Source: JBCBEX01 sp038528235 (GTDB lineage: Bacteria > Bacteroidota > Rhodothermia > Rhodothermales > Rubricoccaceae). From it: a stretch of DNA of 64,000 bases. The notes under the pieces are model-generated. The model searched no databases. It was not told the DNA's origin and saw nothing but the letters and a program-made list of their open reading frames with translations. The first letter of the stretch is position 1, and every line of letters begins with the position of its first letter. This document shows positions 33,331 to 41,488 of the stretch, in pieces. The stretch covers positions 1 through 64,000 of the forward strand of contig JBCBEX010000007.1 of assembly GCA_038528235.1 (NCBI GenBank). Reading direction: 5' to 3'. The position numbers were made by a program, and so were the translations under genes.

Positions 33331-35121
33331 TTAGCGGAGCAGCGTCATCTTGCCCGTCTGCCGCTGGTTGTCCACGTCGAGCATGTAGAAGTAGGTACCG
33401 CTGCTGAGCGCCCGGCCGGTTGCTTCCCAATCCGCTGTATGCGGGCCAACGCCCAGATCTGCACGGTCGAGTAGCGTCGAGATCTCACGCCCCAGGGCAT
33501 CGTAGATGCGTAGCGACACCGTGGCGGGGCGGTCCAACACGAACGCGATGGTGGTGCGTCCCACGAACGGGTTCGGATAATTCTGAACCAGCCGCGCCGT
33601 GACAGGCTGGTCGGCTTCCGCATCCACCGCGCGCCCTTCTAGGACGACCTCGTTGCTGCGGACACTCTCGATCGAGTTGGCGCTGACGGCTCGGACGGTG
33701 TAGTAGTACGGGTTCTCGCTTTGGACGGGCAGGTCCGTGTAGGTGGTCTGGTCCGTGAGGGCGAGCAGGTTTCGCGGGTCCTCGAACGCGGCATCGTAAT
33801 CAGGCTCCTCGGCCGCGTTGATGCGGTAGATCGCGTAGAAGCGCGAGGCCGCGGCCCCTTCGATTTCGGTAGAGGCGTCCCAATTGAGCACCGCCTCATC
33901 GTCGTCCCACGTGAAGGTCAGCATTCCCGGAGCCTCGGGGGCCGTCATGTCCTTCCACGGCATCGTGGGTGGGAGCGCCGGATGGCGGTAGTACTCCGCC
34001 TGCAACGAGTCGCGGAGCGACAGCGAGTTGCCCGTCACGTTGAGCGCGCGGAAGAGAATTTGCCCCTGGATGTCATCATTGCCGCGATTCAGCCGGATCT
34101 GGCGCGGAATCTCGTCGCGCGAGTAGTTCGTCCGGTAGGCCCCAAGGCCGTGATAGAGGTGCCGCTCGTTGGCAACCGAGGCCCACCAGGGCGCGAGCTT
34201 ACCGTAATCCTGACCACCGCCAAAGGCCCAGTAGAGCTGCGGAGCGAGGTAGTCGATGGTTTGCTCGTTGAGCCACGTGACAGCGTCGCCGTAGATCACG
34301 CTGTAGGCATCCAGTCCGACGATTCCGGGCGGGACGCCGTTCTTCCAGATGCCGAACGGGCTGATGCCGTAGTTGATGTCGGGGCTAATCGCCAGCAGCG
34401 TGTCCTGCACGGCTTCCACGAACAAGTCGATGTTCTCGCGGCGCCAGACGCCCCGGTTGGTGATCCCGCGGTTGTACTCGGCGAAGGTATCGTCGTCCTG
34501 GTTCGTGATCTGGTTGGGCGGATACGGGTAGAAATAGTCGTCGAAGTGGATGCCGTCCACGTCGTAGTTGTTGGCGACTTCAGCAACGACATCGACCACG
34601 TAGTCGCGGGCTGCAGGGATGCCGGGATCGAGCACCTGGATGCCGCCGATAGTGAAGGTCCACTCCGGGCGACGATTCGAGATATGGTCGGGCGAGGTCG
34701 GGCTGCTCCCCACGGCGCGCTGCACGCGGAAGGGATTCAGCCACGCGTGCAGTTCCATACCACGCTTATGCGCTTCTTCAATAGCGAACGCGAGCGGGTC
34801 GAAGAACGGATCGGGCGGCGTGCCCTGCGAACCCGTGAGCCACACGGACCAGGGCTCCGTCTCGGAGACATACATGGCGTCGGCTTCGGAGCGGATCTGG
34901 AAGAGCACCGCGTTGACACCGGCAGCCTGCAGCCCGTCCAGGAGAATCTCCATCCGGCGCTTCTTCACGTCGGTGGGCTCAACAGGATTGAGCGGCCAGT
35001 CGAGGTTGATCACCGTGGCGATCCAAGCCCCACGGAATTCCTGCTTGGGCGGCACCTCTTGCGCAATCGCCGGCCACGACACGCACACGACAAGGCAGAC
35101 GAACAGAATCAATCGAGACAT
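33331..35121 (-). CDS. GHL10-type secreted glycoside hydrolase-like protein with T9SS domain
   Basis: A 596-residue protein. Signal peptide about 1-20 (LILFVCLVVCVSWPAIAQ), starting at ATG 35121. The GHL10 domain (about 25-400) has FRGAWIATVINLDWPL, VNAVLFQIRSEADAMY, HAWLNPFRVQ and DGIHFDDYFYPYP. A fibronectin-like domain (about 415-510) follows. The T9SS sorting domain starts near 515, with NYPNPFVGRTTIAFVLD and YDALGREIST. It is a paralogue of the lipoprotein at 27985-29526, so the locus encodes one membrane-anchored and one T9SS-exported version around an amidase. Confidence 0.92.
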   Translation of the reverse strand: MSRLILFVCLVVCVSWPAIAQEVPPKQEFRGAWIATVINLDWPLNPVEPTDVKKRRMEILLDGLQAAGVNAVLFQIRSEADAMYVSETEPWSVWLTGSQGTPPDPFFDPLAFAIEEAHKRGMELHAWLNPFRVQRAVGSSPTSPDHISNRRPEWTFTIGGIQVLDPGIPAARDYVVDVVAEVANNYDVDGIHFDDYFYPYPPNQITNQDDDTFAEYNRGITNRGVWRRENIDLFVEAVQDTLLAISPDINYGISPFGIWKNGVPPGIVGLDAYSVIYGDAVTWLNEQTIDYLAPQLYWAFGGGQDYGKLAPWWASVANERHLYHGLGAYRTNYSRDEIPRQIRLNRGNDDIQGQILFRALNVTGNSLSLRDSLQAEYYRHPALPPTMPWKDMTAPEAPGMLTFTWDDDEAVLNWDASTEIEGAAASRFYAIYRINAAEEPDYDAAFEDPRNLLALTDQTTYTDLPVQSENPYYYTVRAVSANSIESVRSNEVVLEGRAVDAEADQPVTARLVQNYPNPFVGRTTIAFVLDRPATVSLRIYDALGREISTLLDRADLGVGPHTADWEATGRALSSGTYFYMLDVDNQRQTGKMTLLR

Positions 35122-35167
35122 AGACGTAGGCAGTTGAATGGTGTCGATCGGAATAGTCTGAGAACAA

Positions 35168-35202
35168 CGGGGGTGCCAGGCTCCATGCGCCTGGCACCCC
35201 CG
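35168..35202 (-). terminator. Terminator after the T9SS gene at 35236
   Basis: A perfect 13-bp stem CGGGGGTGCCAGG/CCTGGCACCCCCG with a 9-nt loop is followed on the minus strand by TTGTTCT. It ends the five-gene minus-strand run that begins with the TonB receptor. Confidence 0.8.
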
Positions 35203-35235
35203 AATGACGAACAGCAGCGTCAAGTTCAGAGGGAC

Positions 35236-36693
35236 TTAGTCCACCTTCGTCATCTGGTTGCTGCTGATGACCTGACCGTTGACCCGGAGCGTGTAGACAT
35301 ACGTGCCCGGCGCCATGTTGCGCGTGTCGACGGTGGCGGTGTAGGTGTTCGGCGTGAGGTAGTCGTCCATCGGCATGGCGACTTCACGGCCCAGCATGTC
35401 GTAGACGACGAGCTGTACCTGAGCGGCCTGCTGCACCTCGAAGCCGATCTTGGTTTCGGAGGTGAACGGGTTCGGGTAGTTCTGTCCGAGCGTCACCGAG
35501 GTCGGCAGTTCGGCGCCTTCCTCAATGGCAACGTCCATGAGTTCAAACAACTGGACCTGACCACCGGGGTCGGTCGACAGCGCGCTGAAGCCTGTCACAT
35601 AGGCACGCATACCGTTCGGCGAGAACGCAATACCACGCGGGCGAGCCTTCATACGACCGTTAGCCTCGTTCGGATCTTCGCAAAAGCCATCATACTGAGG
35701 TGTAGCCTCGTCATCCTCGAATGAGGTGCAACCTCCCCACACAAGCGAGTCGAGAGGGGTTTCCATCCCGTCGAGGTCGTGTACGTCTGCGGGTGCAAAC
35801 TCATACCAGGTGTTGGCATTCCAGAACGAGGTGACTTCGGGGTCCTGGTTGGGACCATTGAGCGAGTTGCCGGAGCTGAACCAGAGGTTGCCCGTGACCG
35901 GGTGCACAGCACCCGACTCCGTACGCATACCACGGAAGGCCACGCCCACCGAGTCGAACGGGCTGAACTCGTCCGCCCGGTTATGGAGGATCGTGTAGGT
36001 GTTCTCGTAGTCCGTCTCGTAGACCCAGAGGCCGTTCGCGGACGCCGTCACCGAGCGCGAGAAGTTTGACGACTCGGCCGCCACGTTCGCGATGAAGTTG
36101 AGGTTAGAGTCAAGTTCGCGGATCGGCACGGTGAAGGGGCAGACGCCCATCACGTAGACACTGCCATTGTCGTCCGAGGCGGCCTGCGTAAGCGAGCAGT
36201 AGTCCGGGAAGTCAGCGCGGGCGAGACCCTCGCCGGTCTGGTAGTCGAGCTTGAACAGCGTGTTGAAGTTCGAGGCCAGGATGTTACCGTCCCGATCCGC
36301 GCGGAGGCCGCGGTTGGAGCGGCCCTCCCACGCGAGGTTGCCGTCGCCGTCGCGCGTCACGAAGCCACCGAGCGTGTCCCGCGGCGTCACGCCGTCGGCG
36401 TAGTCCACGAACTTGACCGGGTTGAAGCTCGCCGGGGTCCCGTCGGCGTTGTAGACGTAGATGACGCGGACCGGGAAGAACTCGTTGCCGAGCGCTGCCA
36501 CCTGAACGCTGTCGGTAGCGCCGAAGCCTTCGAACCAGAATTTGCCATCCGGGTCCACCGCGACACCATGGCCGCCGAGACCGCCGAGCTCAACGATTGG
36601 ATCCGGGAAATTGCCTTGGAAGACGTAGGACTGCGCGAACGCAGTCGAAGCTGTCAGGCCCAGTATGAGGGCCGAGAGTATCAGTTTGTGCAT
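35236..36693 (-). CDS. Secreted beta-propeller-like protein with T9SS domain
   Basis: A 485-residue protein with a signal peptide (about 1-20, ending STAFA). The central region repeats short blades of the type VAVDPDGKFWFEG, LRADRDGNILASN and GIAFSPNGMRAYVTG, which suggest an NHL/SMP-30-like beta-propeller. Several Cys pairs occur (DYCSL, GVCPF, GGCTSFED, GFCED). The last 80 residues are a T9SS sorting domain (QNYPNPFTSETKIGFEV, YDMLGREVAM). It is the last gene of the TonB receptor run and is followed by a strong terminator. A ligand is not evident. Confidence 0.85.
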   Translation of the reverse strand: MHKLILSALILGLTASTAFAQSYVFQGNFPDPIVELGGLGGHGVAVDPDGKFWFEGFGATDSVQVAALGNEFFPVRVIYVYNADGTPASFNPVKFVDYADGVTPRDTLGGFVTRDGDGNLAWEGRSNRGLRADRDGNILASNFNTLFKLDYQTGEGLARADFPDYCSLTQAASDDNGSVYVMGVCPFTVPIRELDSNLNFIANVAAESSNFSRSVTASANGLWVYETDYENTYTILHNRADEFSPFDSVGVAFRGMRTESGAVHPVTGNLWFSSGNSLNGPNQDPEVTSFWNANTWYEFAPADVHDLDGMETPLDSLVWGGCTSFEDDEATPQYDGFCEDPNEANGRMKARPRGIAFSPNGMRAYVTGFSALSTDPGGQVQLFELMDVAIEEGAELPTSVTLGQNYPNPFTSETKIGFEVQQAAQVQLVVYDMLGREVAMPMDDYLTPNTYTATVDTRNMAPGTYVYTLRVNGQVISSNQMTKVD

Positions 36694-36806
36694 GGTGCTG
36701 GAGCACTTAGTGAGAGAGGACGGCGGCGCCGTGTGCGCTGCCTAGAGGTTGAGTGGGTCCCAAGAAGCCACTCAGGATTGAAGAGTCTGAAGCGGAACGG
36801 TGCGCA

Positions 36807-38087
36807 TTAGCTGCCTTGGGTGCGCGTCTCGATGCGGACCAGGTCGTAGGTAATGGTGAGCGGGTTGGCCACGCTGCCCGCCTCGCCAATTTCGAAGCGA
36901 CGGATGGTGTACAGCCCCGTGCCGCCATCCCAGGCAAAATTGACGATCGCTACACGGCCACCACTTTGCTGCGACCCCAAGATGCCGGTGTAGAGCGGCT
37001 CCACCACACGGTCCGTTGAGATCACGTAGACCGGGTCGCGGGAGGACGTTCGCTCGATGAAGTCAGTACCTACGAACAACGTCCCATCCTGGGCAACCGC
37101 AATCGACGTAGCGATGCCTTGGTCGACACTCAGGGTGGCGTAAAGCTCTTCTGGTCCGAGCATAGACCCACCCATCACGGGGAACCGAACAATCTCGCTC
37201 ACCCCAGCGCGCGTGACCGCTGCGTAGAGAAAGCTGTCGAAGTAGGCCACGGCCCGGACGGCTCCGATTACCTCACTCGGCTCAGAGCTGCCGCCCCCTG
37301 CTGGCACGTAATAGATGTTGCCATTGCTGCTGCCTGTCCAAACTCCTCCCATGTCGTCAAACGCGACAGATACGAGGGTGGGATTCGGCGACCCTGATAT
37401 GGCCTGGTACGTTTGCGGCGGTCCCCCTTCTGGGAGCCGAAACAGGGCCCGCTGGCCGCGTGCACCAACAATGACGTTGTCCGGACCGAATGCAATGCTG
37501 CTGTAGAGAAATTGGGGGGCTGTTAGGTAGTTGCTCCGTCCCGTGGCCGCAGAGAGGCGGATCAAGCCGGTGTCATCTCCGCCCTGCGTGTCACCGTCGA
37601 GGATGCCCACGATTGCATCGCCTGTAGCCGCCTCCACGACGACTGAGCCCGGTTCGTCGGTGCCGAGCAGGCCTTCCACCTCCGTCGTGGCCGAGACCAG
37701 CGCGTAGGGTAGCGTCGCACTGTAGTTCTCAGCGCCGAGCACGGCGATGCGGACGCCCACATCGTTGCCAGGGACGTTGGGCGCACGGACGATCAGCTGG
37801 GTAGCGGACGCTTCGAGGACCTCTGCCCGCGTCTGGTTGAAGTACACCAGGTTGTCGCTGGGAGTTGCCGAGAAGTTCTGCCCCGTAAGGGTGACGGCGT
37901 CGATCCCAGCCAAGACGATGCTGGCGGGATCAGGTGCCAAGCCCCCGAGCACCGGATCGGGGCCAGCTTGGAGATCCGGATCAAAAAGCGTCGTGGTTTC
38001 CGTATCGCACCCGAAGAGGAGCACGAGCGGCACCAGGAGGAGCAGGGTACGGACCAAAGAAGCCCCAGAAGGAACGAGCGTGAGCAT
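36807..38087 (-). CDS. Lipoprotein with IPT/TIG domain
   Basis: A 426-residue protein with a lipoprotein signal peptide (lipobox LLFGC, Cys27). An IPT/TIG Ig-like domain lies at about 45-135 (GLAPDPASIVLAGIDAVTLTGQNFS), followed by a propeller-like region of about 290 residues with repeated FGPDNVIVGARG, FDDMGGVWTGS and VAQDGTLFVGT blades. It is probably attached to the outer membrane. IPT/TIG lipoproteins next to TonB receptors in Bacteroidota often serve as SusE/F-like surface glycan- or ligand-binding partners; that role is inference here. It lies between a PorV-like gene (47 bp) and a T9SS protein gene. Confidence 0.85.
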   Translation of the reverse strand: MLTLVPSGASLVRTLLLLVPLVLLFGCDTETTTLFDPDLQAGPDPVLGGLAPDPASIVLAGIDAVTLTGQNFSATPSDNLVYFNQTRAEVLEASATQLIVRAPNVPGNDVGVRIAVLGAENYSATLPYALVSATTEVEGLLGTDEPGSVVVEAATGDAIVGILDGDTQGGDDTGLIRLSAATGRSNYLTAPQFLYSSIAFGPDNVIVGARGQRALFRLPEGGPPQTYQAISGSPNPTLVSVAFDDMGGVWTGSSNGNIYYVPAGGGSSEPSEVIGAVRAVAYFDSFLYAAVTRAGVSEIVRFPVMGGSMLGPEELYATLSVDQGIATSIAVAQDGTLFVGTDFIERTSSRDPVYVISTDRVVEPLYTGILGSQQSGGRVAIVNFAWDGGTGLYTIRRFEIGEAGSVANPLTITYDLVRIETRTQGS

Positions 38088-38134
38088 GGAGGCTGGGGTA
38101 GAGAGGCAAGTGAGAGCAGGGGTCGGGTGGCCCG

Positions 38135-39163
38135 TCAGAACATGAGGCGGAAGCCGATGCGCTGCACCGCGTCGAACACGCCGAAGTTGGTGTAGGCGTA
38201 GTCCGCACCGAAGCCGATCCCGCCGAACGACTGCTGGAGGCCCGCGCCGAGGCTGATGCTCTCTTGGTCGGCGGGAAAGACGTAGCCGCCTCGGACAGAA
38301 AAGGTGTTGGCGAAGGTGTATTCGCCGCCCAGCTTGATCTGCTCGGAGAAGTCCCGCGGGTTGTTTGCGTCGACCGCCACCACGAACTGATGCACGTCGC
38401 CGGCACCCAGTTCGGTGAGGTCGAGTACGTCCATCGAGATGCCAATCTGGAGAGTAAGCGGCAGTTGAAAGCTCTCCTGCTCGAAGGTGACTTCCGGGGC
38501 GAAGTTGCGCGCGCTCACCGCGAAGTTGAGGCTGCGGAACCCGGTCTTGTAGAGCACGCCGAAGTCATAGGCCACCACGCCCTCCTGATTGGCTTGCGTC
38601 AGAAAGGCGCCACCGCTGGTGATCTCCTGGACGCTGTCACCGAGGTCTTGGCTCGCGTATTTGATCTGGCCGCCTACCGAGAAGCGATCGGTTAGCGCGC
38701 GCGCGTAGCCGACGCCCACGCTCCACGCCTGCGGCGAGATGGGCTGATCGAGGACGAGATAGCCCTGCTCGTTCTCGGCAAAGATGGTCTGCTGTAGGTC
38801 GCCGTAGTCCGCGAAGGTGAGGCTCACTCCAATTACGCCGAGGCGTCCGCCGAGCGGGCGGTAGGCGATGCTTCCGAAGTTGTACGAGATGTCCGCAATC
38901 CATTGCGTCTGCCCAAACATGGCATCCACAGCGCCATCGAAGCGAACCATCCCGGCGGGGTTGTAGAACAGCATGGCCGAGCCACCTTCGCGCGCCGTGG
39001 CTGCGCTGCCCATCGCCGCGGCACGCGGGTCAGCGGAGATGCTGAGGAACTTCATCCCCGTCTGCGCGAGTTTGTCCCGCTCGATATCGTTCTGCGCCTC
39101 GGCGGTCGGGGCAGTCCCGAGCACGAGGGTCAGCGTGAGGACGGTCAGGAATGAAAGTCGCAT
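38135..39163 (-). CDS. PorV/PorQ-family outer-membrane protein
   Basis: A 342-residue beta-barrel protein with a signal peptide (about 1-23). The start of the mature protein (GMKFLSISADPRAAAMGSAATA, then MLFYNPAGM) is the UPF0164/PorV-PorQ signature, and the rest is a FadL-like 14-strand pattern ending in Phe. PorV binds the sorting domains of T9SS cargo after passage through the outer membrane and delivers them to the attachment complex. This copy sits between cargo genes, so it may be a dedicated shuttle for the flanking T9SS proteins. Main PorV is usually elsewhere, next to porU. Confidence 0.85.
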   Translation of the reverse strand: MRLSFLTVLTLTLVLGTAPTAEAQNDIERDKLAQTGMKFLSISADPRAAAMGSAATAREGGSAMLFYNPAGMVRFDGAVDAMFGQTQWIADISYNFGSIAYRPLGGRLGVIGVSLTFADYGDLQQTIFAENEQGYLVLDQPISPQAWSVGVGYARALTDRFSVGGQIKYASQDLGDSVQEITSGGAFLTQANQEGVVAYDFGVLYKTGFRSLNFAVSARNFAPEVTFEQESFQLPLTLQIGISMDVLDLTELGAGDVHQFVVAVDANNPRDFSEQIKLGGEYTFANTFSVRGGYVFPADQESISLGAGLQQSFGGIGFGADYAYTNFGVFDAVQRIGFRLMF

Positions 39164-39214
39164 GGTCGTCGAGGATGCGAAGGCAGGCGGTGGCGACGGG
39201 CGGCAGCCCTTGTA

Positions 39215-41407
39215 CTAGCGGATGACGACGAACTTCTTGATGGACTGCTCGCCGTTGCGGAAGAGCAATTCGCCCGTCGTGGAGTTCGGGTCGGGGATGT
39301 CTTGCGTGACTGTGACGACAGCGATGTAGATGCCACTCACGATGGTCTGCCTGGATGAGGTCGTGTGGTCCCAGAATTCGTCGCCCGAGCCGTCGTTGTG
39401 CTCGATGGAGTCCACCAGTTCGCCGAGCTCCGTGTAGATGTCGATCCGACAGAAGCCCGGGATGTCGTAGAAGGCAAGTTGGTCCGTGAACCCAGGGAAG
39501 CGGATCTGCCCGCTTTGCGAGGAGATGCTGAACGGGTTGGGCACGATGGCGAACCCATCGATCTGCCGCCCCTGCTCCCGCTTGAGCCGTGTAGGCGTGT
39601 ACGTCTGGGTGAAGTACCGGCTCGACCGGAGTGCGCCCGCAGGCGACAGCGCGGACCCGTCCGAGGCGTCGTCATCGATGGCTTGGATGTAGTAGTAGTA
39701 TTCCACGCCGCGAATGGGCGTCGTGTCGTCGAAGAAGCGCTCCCCTGGCTCCGCGGTGTGGATCAAGGTCGCGGTGCTGTCGAAACGCACACGCGAGCGG
39801 TAGATCTCCCAGCGGTCCGGGTCAGGCTCACCGGGCAGCGACGTCCATGCGAGCGAGATGCGGTCGCCCCCACCCGTGACATCGAACGTGGCTGGCGGCG
39901 CGGGCGACTGCGGGATGTCGTAGCCGCTCTCGAAGTTGGCGATGGCGCGGCGGAACGTCTGCATCAGCGAGTCCTGGCTCGTGAACACCCATTCGTTCTT
40001 CGTCTTGGTGAATTCCTGGCCGCCCACGGTGTAGGTGATCAGGGCAGCCGGGTCGGCGTCGGCCTCTTTCCAGGCGCGGCCGATGTCGATGGTCGCCTGG
40101 CGGCTCAGGCCTGCCGCCCCTTCGGCGATTACAAATCGGACGCTCTCGCCCGGCGCTAGCGTGTACGGACCGTACCCATTCGCGTACGACATCCCGCCCG
40201 GCGTGTTGAGCGACGGATCGCCCGTTGGGTTGAGCCACCCCGGCAGTCCTGTCGGCTCCACCACGTAGGCGTGCCGCTCGCGGTGCCCCGATGCCATCAG
40301 GTCGTACTCCTGCTGCATCTTGCCGGGGCTGAATGCGTCGTTGTTGGACGTGAACGGGTCGTCCGAGCCGAACCAGGTCGTGGTCGCAGGCTGCGAGAAG
40401 TCGTCCATGCCCGAGTCTGGGGTGCCCTCGGCGAAGAGCGTCACCGTCCCGGCAAACGCCGAGCCGGCCAAGCGCCCGGACGTGTCCGATGCCGCTACGA
40501 ACGTGGCCGGTGCGCGGGCGGGCAGGATCGGCCCCCCGATGTTGTCGTAGATCGTGAACGGAGGGAAGTTGCCGTGCCACGAGAACTGCGCGCGGAACTG
40601 CTCCCCTTCTGGGTCGGGCCGCACGCCGTCCCCACGGGCGTCGTTCATCGTGTGCTTGCCCCAGCCCGTCGGGTTGTCGCCGATCACGAACCGAGTCTCA
40701 CGCACCACCGAGAGGCGGTTCTGTAGGAAGATGACGACCCCTTCGAGCGTCTGGTTCGGCTGTTCGATCACATCGTCGCCGTTGGTGTTGCCGGTGTTGG
40801 TGAAGATGTACTCGATGACATGGTAGTTGTCGTGGTAGTCCTGGCTGAACTGCATGATGCGCCGTTCCATCGTGAGGCCGAGCAGCGTGTTCGCCTTGTT
40901 GATGTACATGTAGTCGGCCGGGATGGTCGGGTCGACTTCGTCCACCACCATCTCGGCGGGCGAGAACGTCTGGATGCCATCGACGGAGACGACCGTCGGC
41001 TCGCGCCTGCTGATCAGGTCGAACTGGACCGGGAAGAACTCGCCGACACCGTTGACGCGCGGGCCAACGTGGACGACGCGGGCGGGATAGGTGAAGCCGT
41101 CGGCCGTAACGTTCGTGGCGCCAATCCAGAGGCCCTTCGCCGCCTGCATGTCGGTGGCTGGCAACAGGTTGCGGTCGGCAAAGATGGCAGGCCAACGCCA
41201 GCCGTACTGCTGGTCTTCGCCGCCACTGCGGAAGCCGAGTTCACGCTCGCTGCCGACCTCGGAGTACCAGTTGTGGAACGAGCCGGCGGAGAGCCACCGG
41301 TTCTGGAATTGGGCGGTCGCCTCGGGTGTGCTGGCGAGCAGCAGCCCACCGACCAGCACGGCGGCGAGCGCCCAGGAACTAAACAGCGACCGAACAAACG
41401 GGGTCAT
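39215..41407 (-). CDS. Large secreted protein with fibronectin-like and T9SS-like C-terminus
   Basis: A 730-residue protein with a signal peptide (about 1-32). The N-terminal 480 residues (begins FQNRWLSAGSFHNWYSEVGSE) have no fold I can name, but contain a TNTGNTNGDD segment and several WGKHT/aromatic stretches. A fibronectin type III-like domain lies near 515-600 (ISLAWTSLPGEPDPDRWEIYRS). The C-terminus (FAIVPNPFSISSQSGQIRFPG, TELGELVDSI, ending VVIR) resembles a divergent sorting domain. The gene is 81 bp downstream of the TonB receptor and 51 bp upstream of the PorV-like gene, a recurrent gene order in Rhodothermota and relatives as I recall. Confidence 0.8.
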   Translation of the reverse strand: MTPFVRSLFSSWALAAVLVGGLLLASTPEATAQFQNRWLSAGSFHNWYSEVGSERELGFRSGGEDQQYGWRWPAIFADRNLLPATDMQAAKGLWIGATNVTADGFTYPARVVHVGPRVNGVGEFFPVQFDLISRREPTVVSVDGIQTFSPAEMVVDEVDPTIPADYMYINKANTLLGLTMERRIMQFSQDYHDNYHVIEYIFTNTGNTNGDDVIEQPNQTLEGVVIFLQNRLSVVRETRFVIGDNPTGWGKHTMNDARGDGVRPDPEGEQFRAQFSWHGNFPPFTIYDNIGGPILPARAPATFVAASDTSGRLAGSAFAGTVTLFAEGTPDSGMDDFSQPATTTWFGSDDPFTSNNDAFSPGKMQQEYDLMASGHRERHAYVVEPTGLPGWLNPTGDPSLNTPGGMSYANGYGPYTLAPGESVRFVIAEGAAGLSRQATIDIGRAWKEADADPAALITYTVGGQEFTKTKNEWVFTSQDSLMQTFRRAIANFESGYDIPQSPAPPATFDVTGGGDRISLAWTSLPGEPDPDRWEIYRSRVRFDSTATLIHTAEPGERFFDDTTPIRGVEYYYYIQAIDDDASDGSALSPAGALRSSRYFTQTYTPTRLKREQGRQIDGFAIVPNPFSISSQSGQIRFPGFTDQLAFYDIPGFCRIDIYTELGELVDSIEHNDGSGDEFWDHTTSSRQTIVSGIYIAVVTVTQDIPDPNSTTGELLFRNGEQSIKKFVVIR

Positions 41408-41488
41408 GGCGAGAATGCGAGAGCGGGTGCGTAGAGCAGTCTGAACACAGCCTGGGCAGGCACGCTGCCCAGACTCCAGCGGGAGCGC

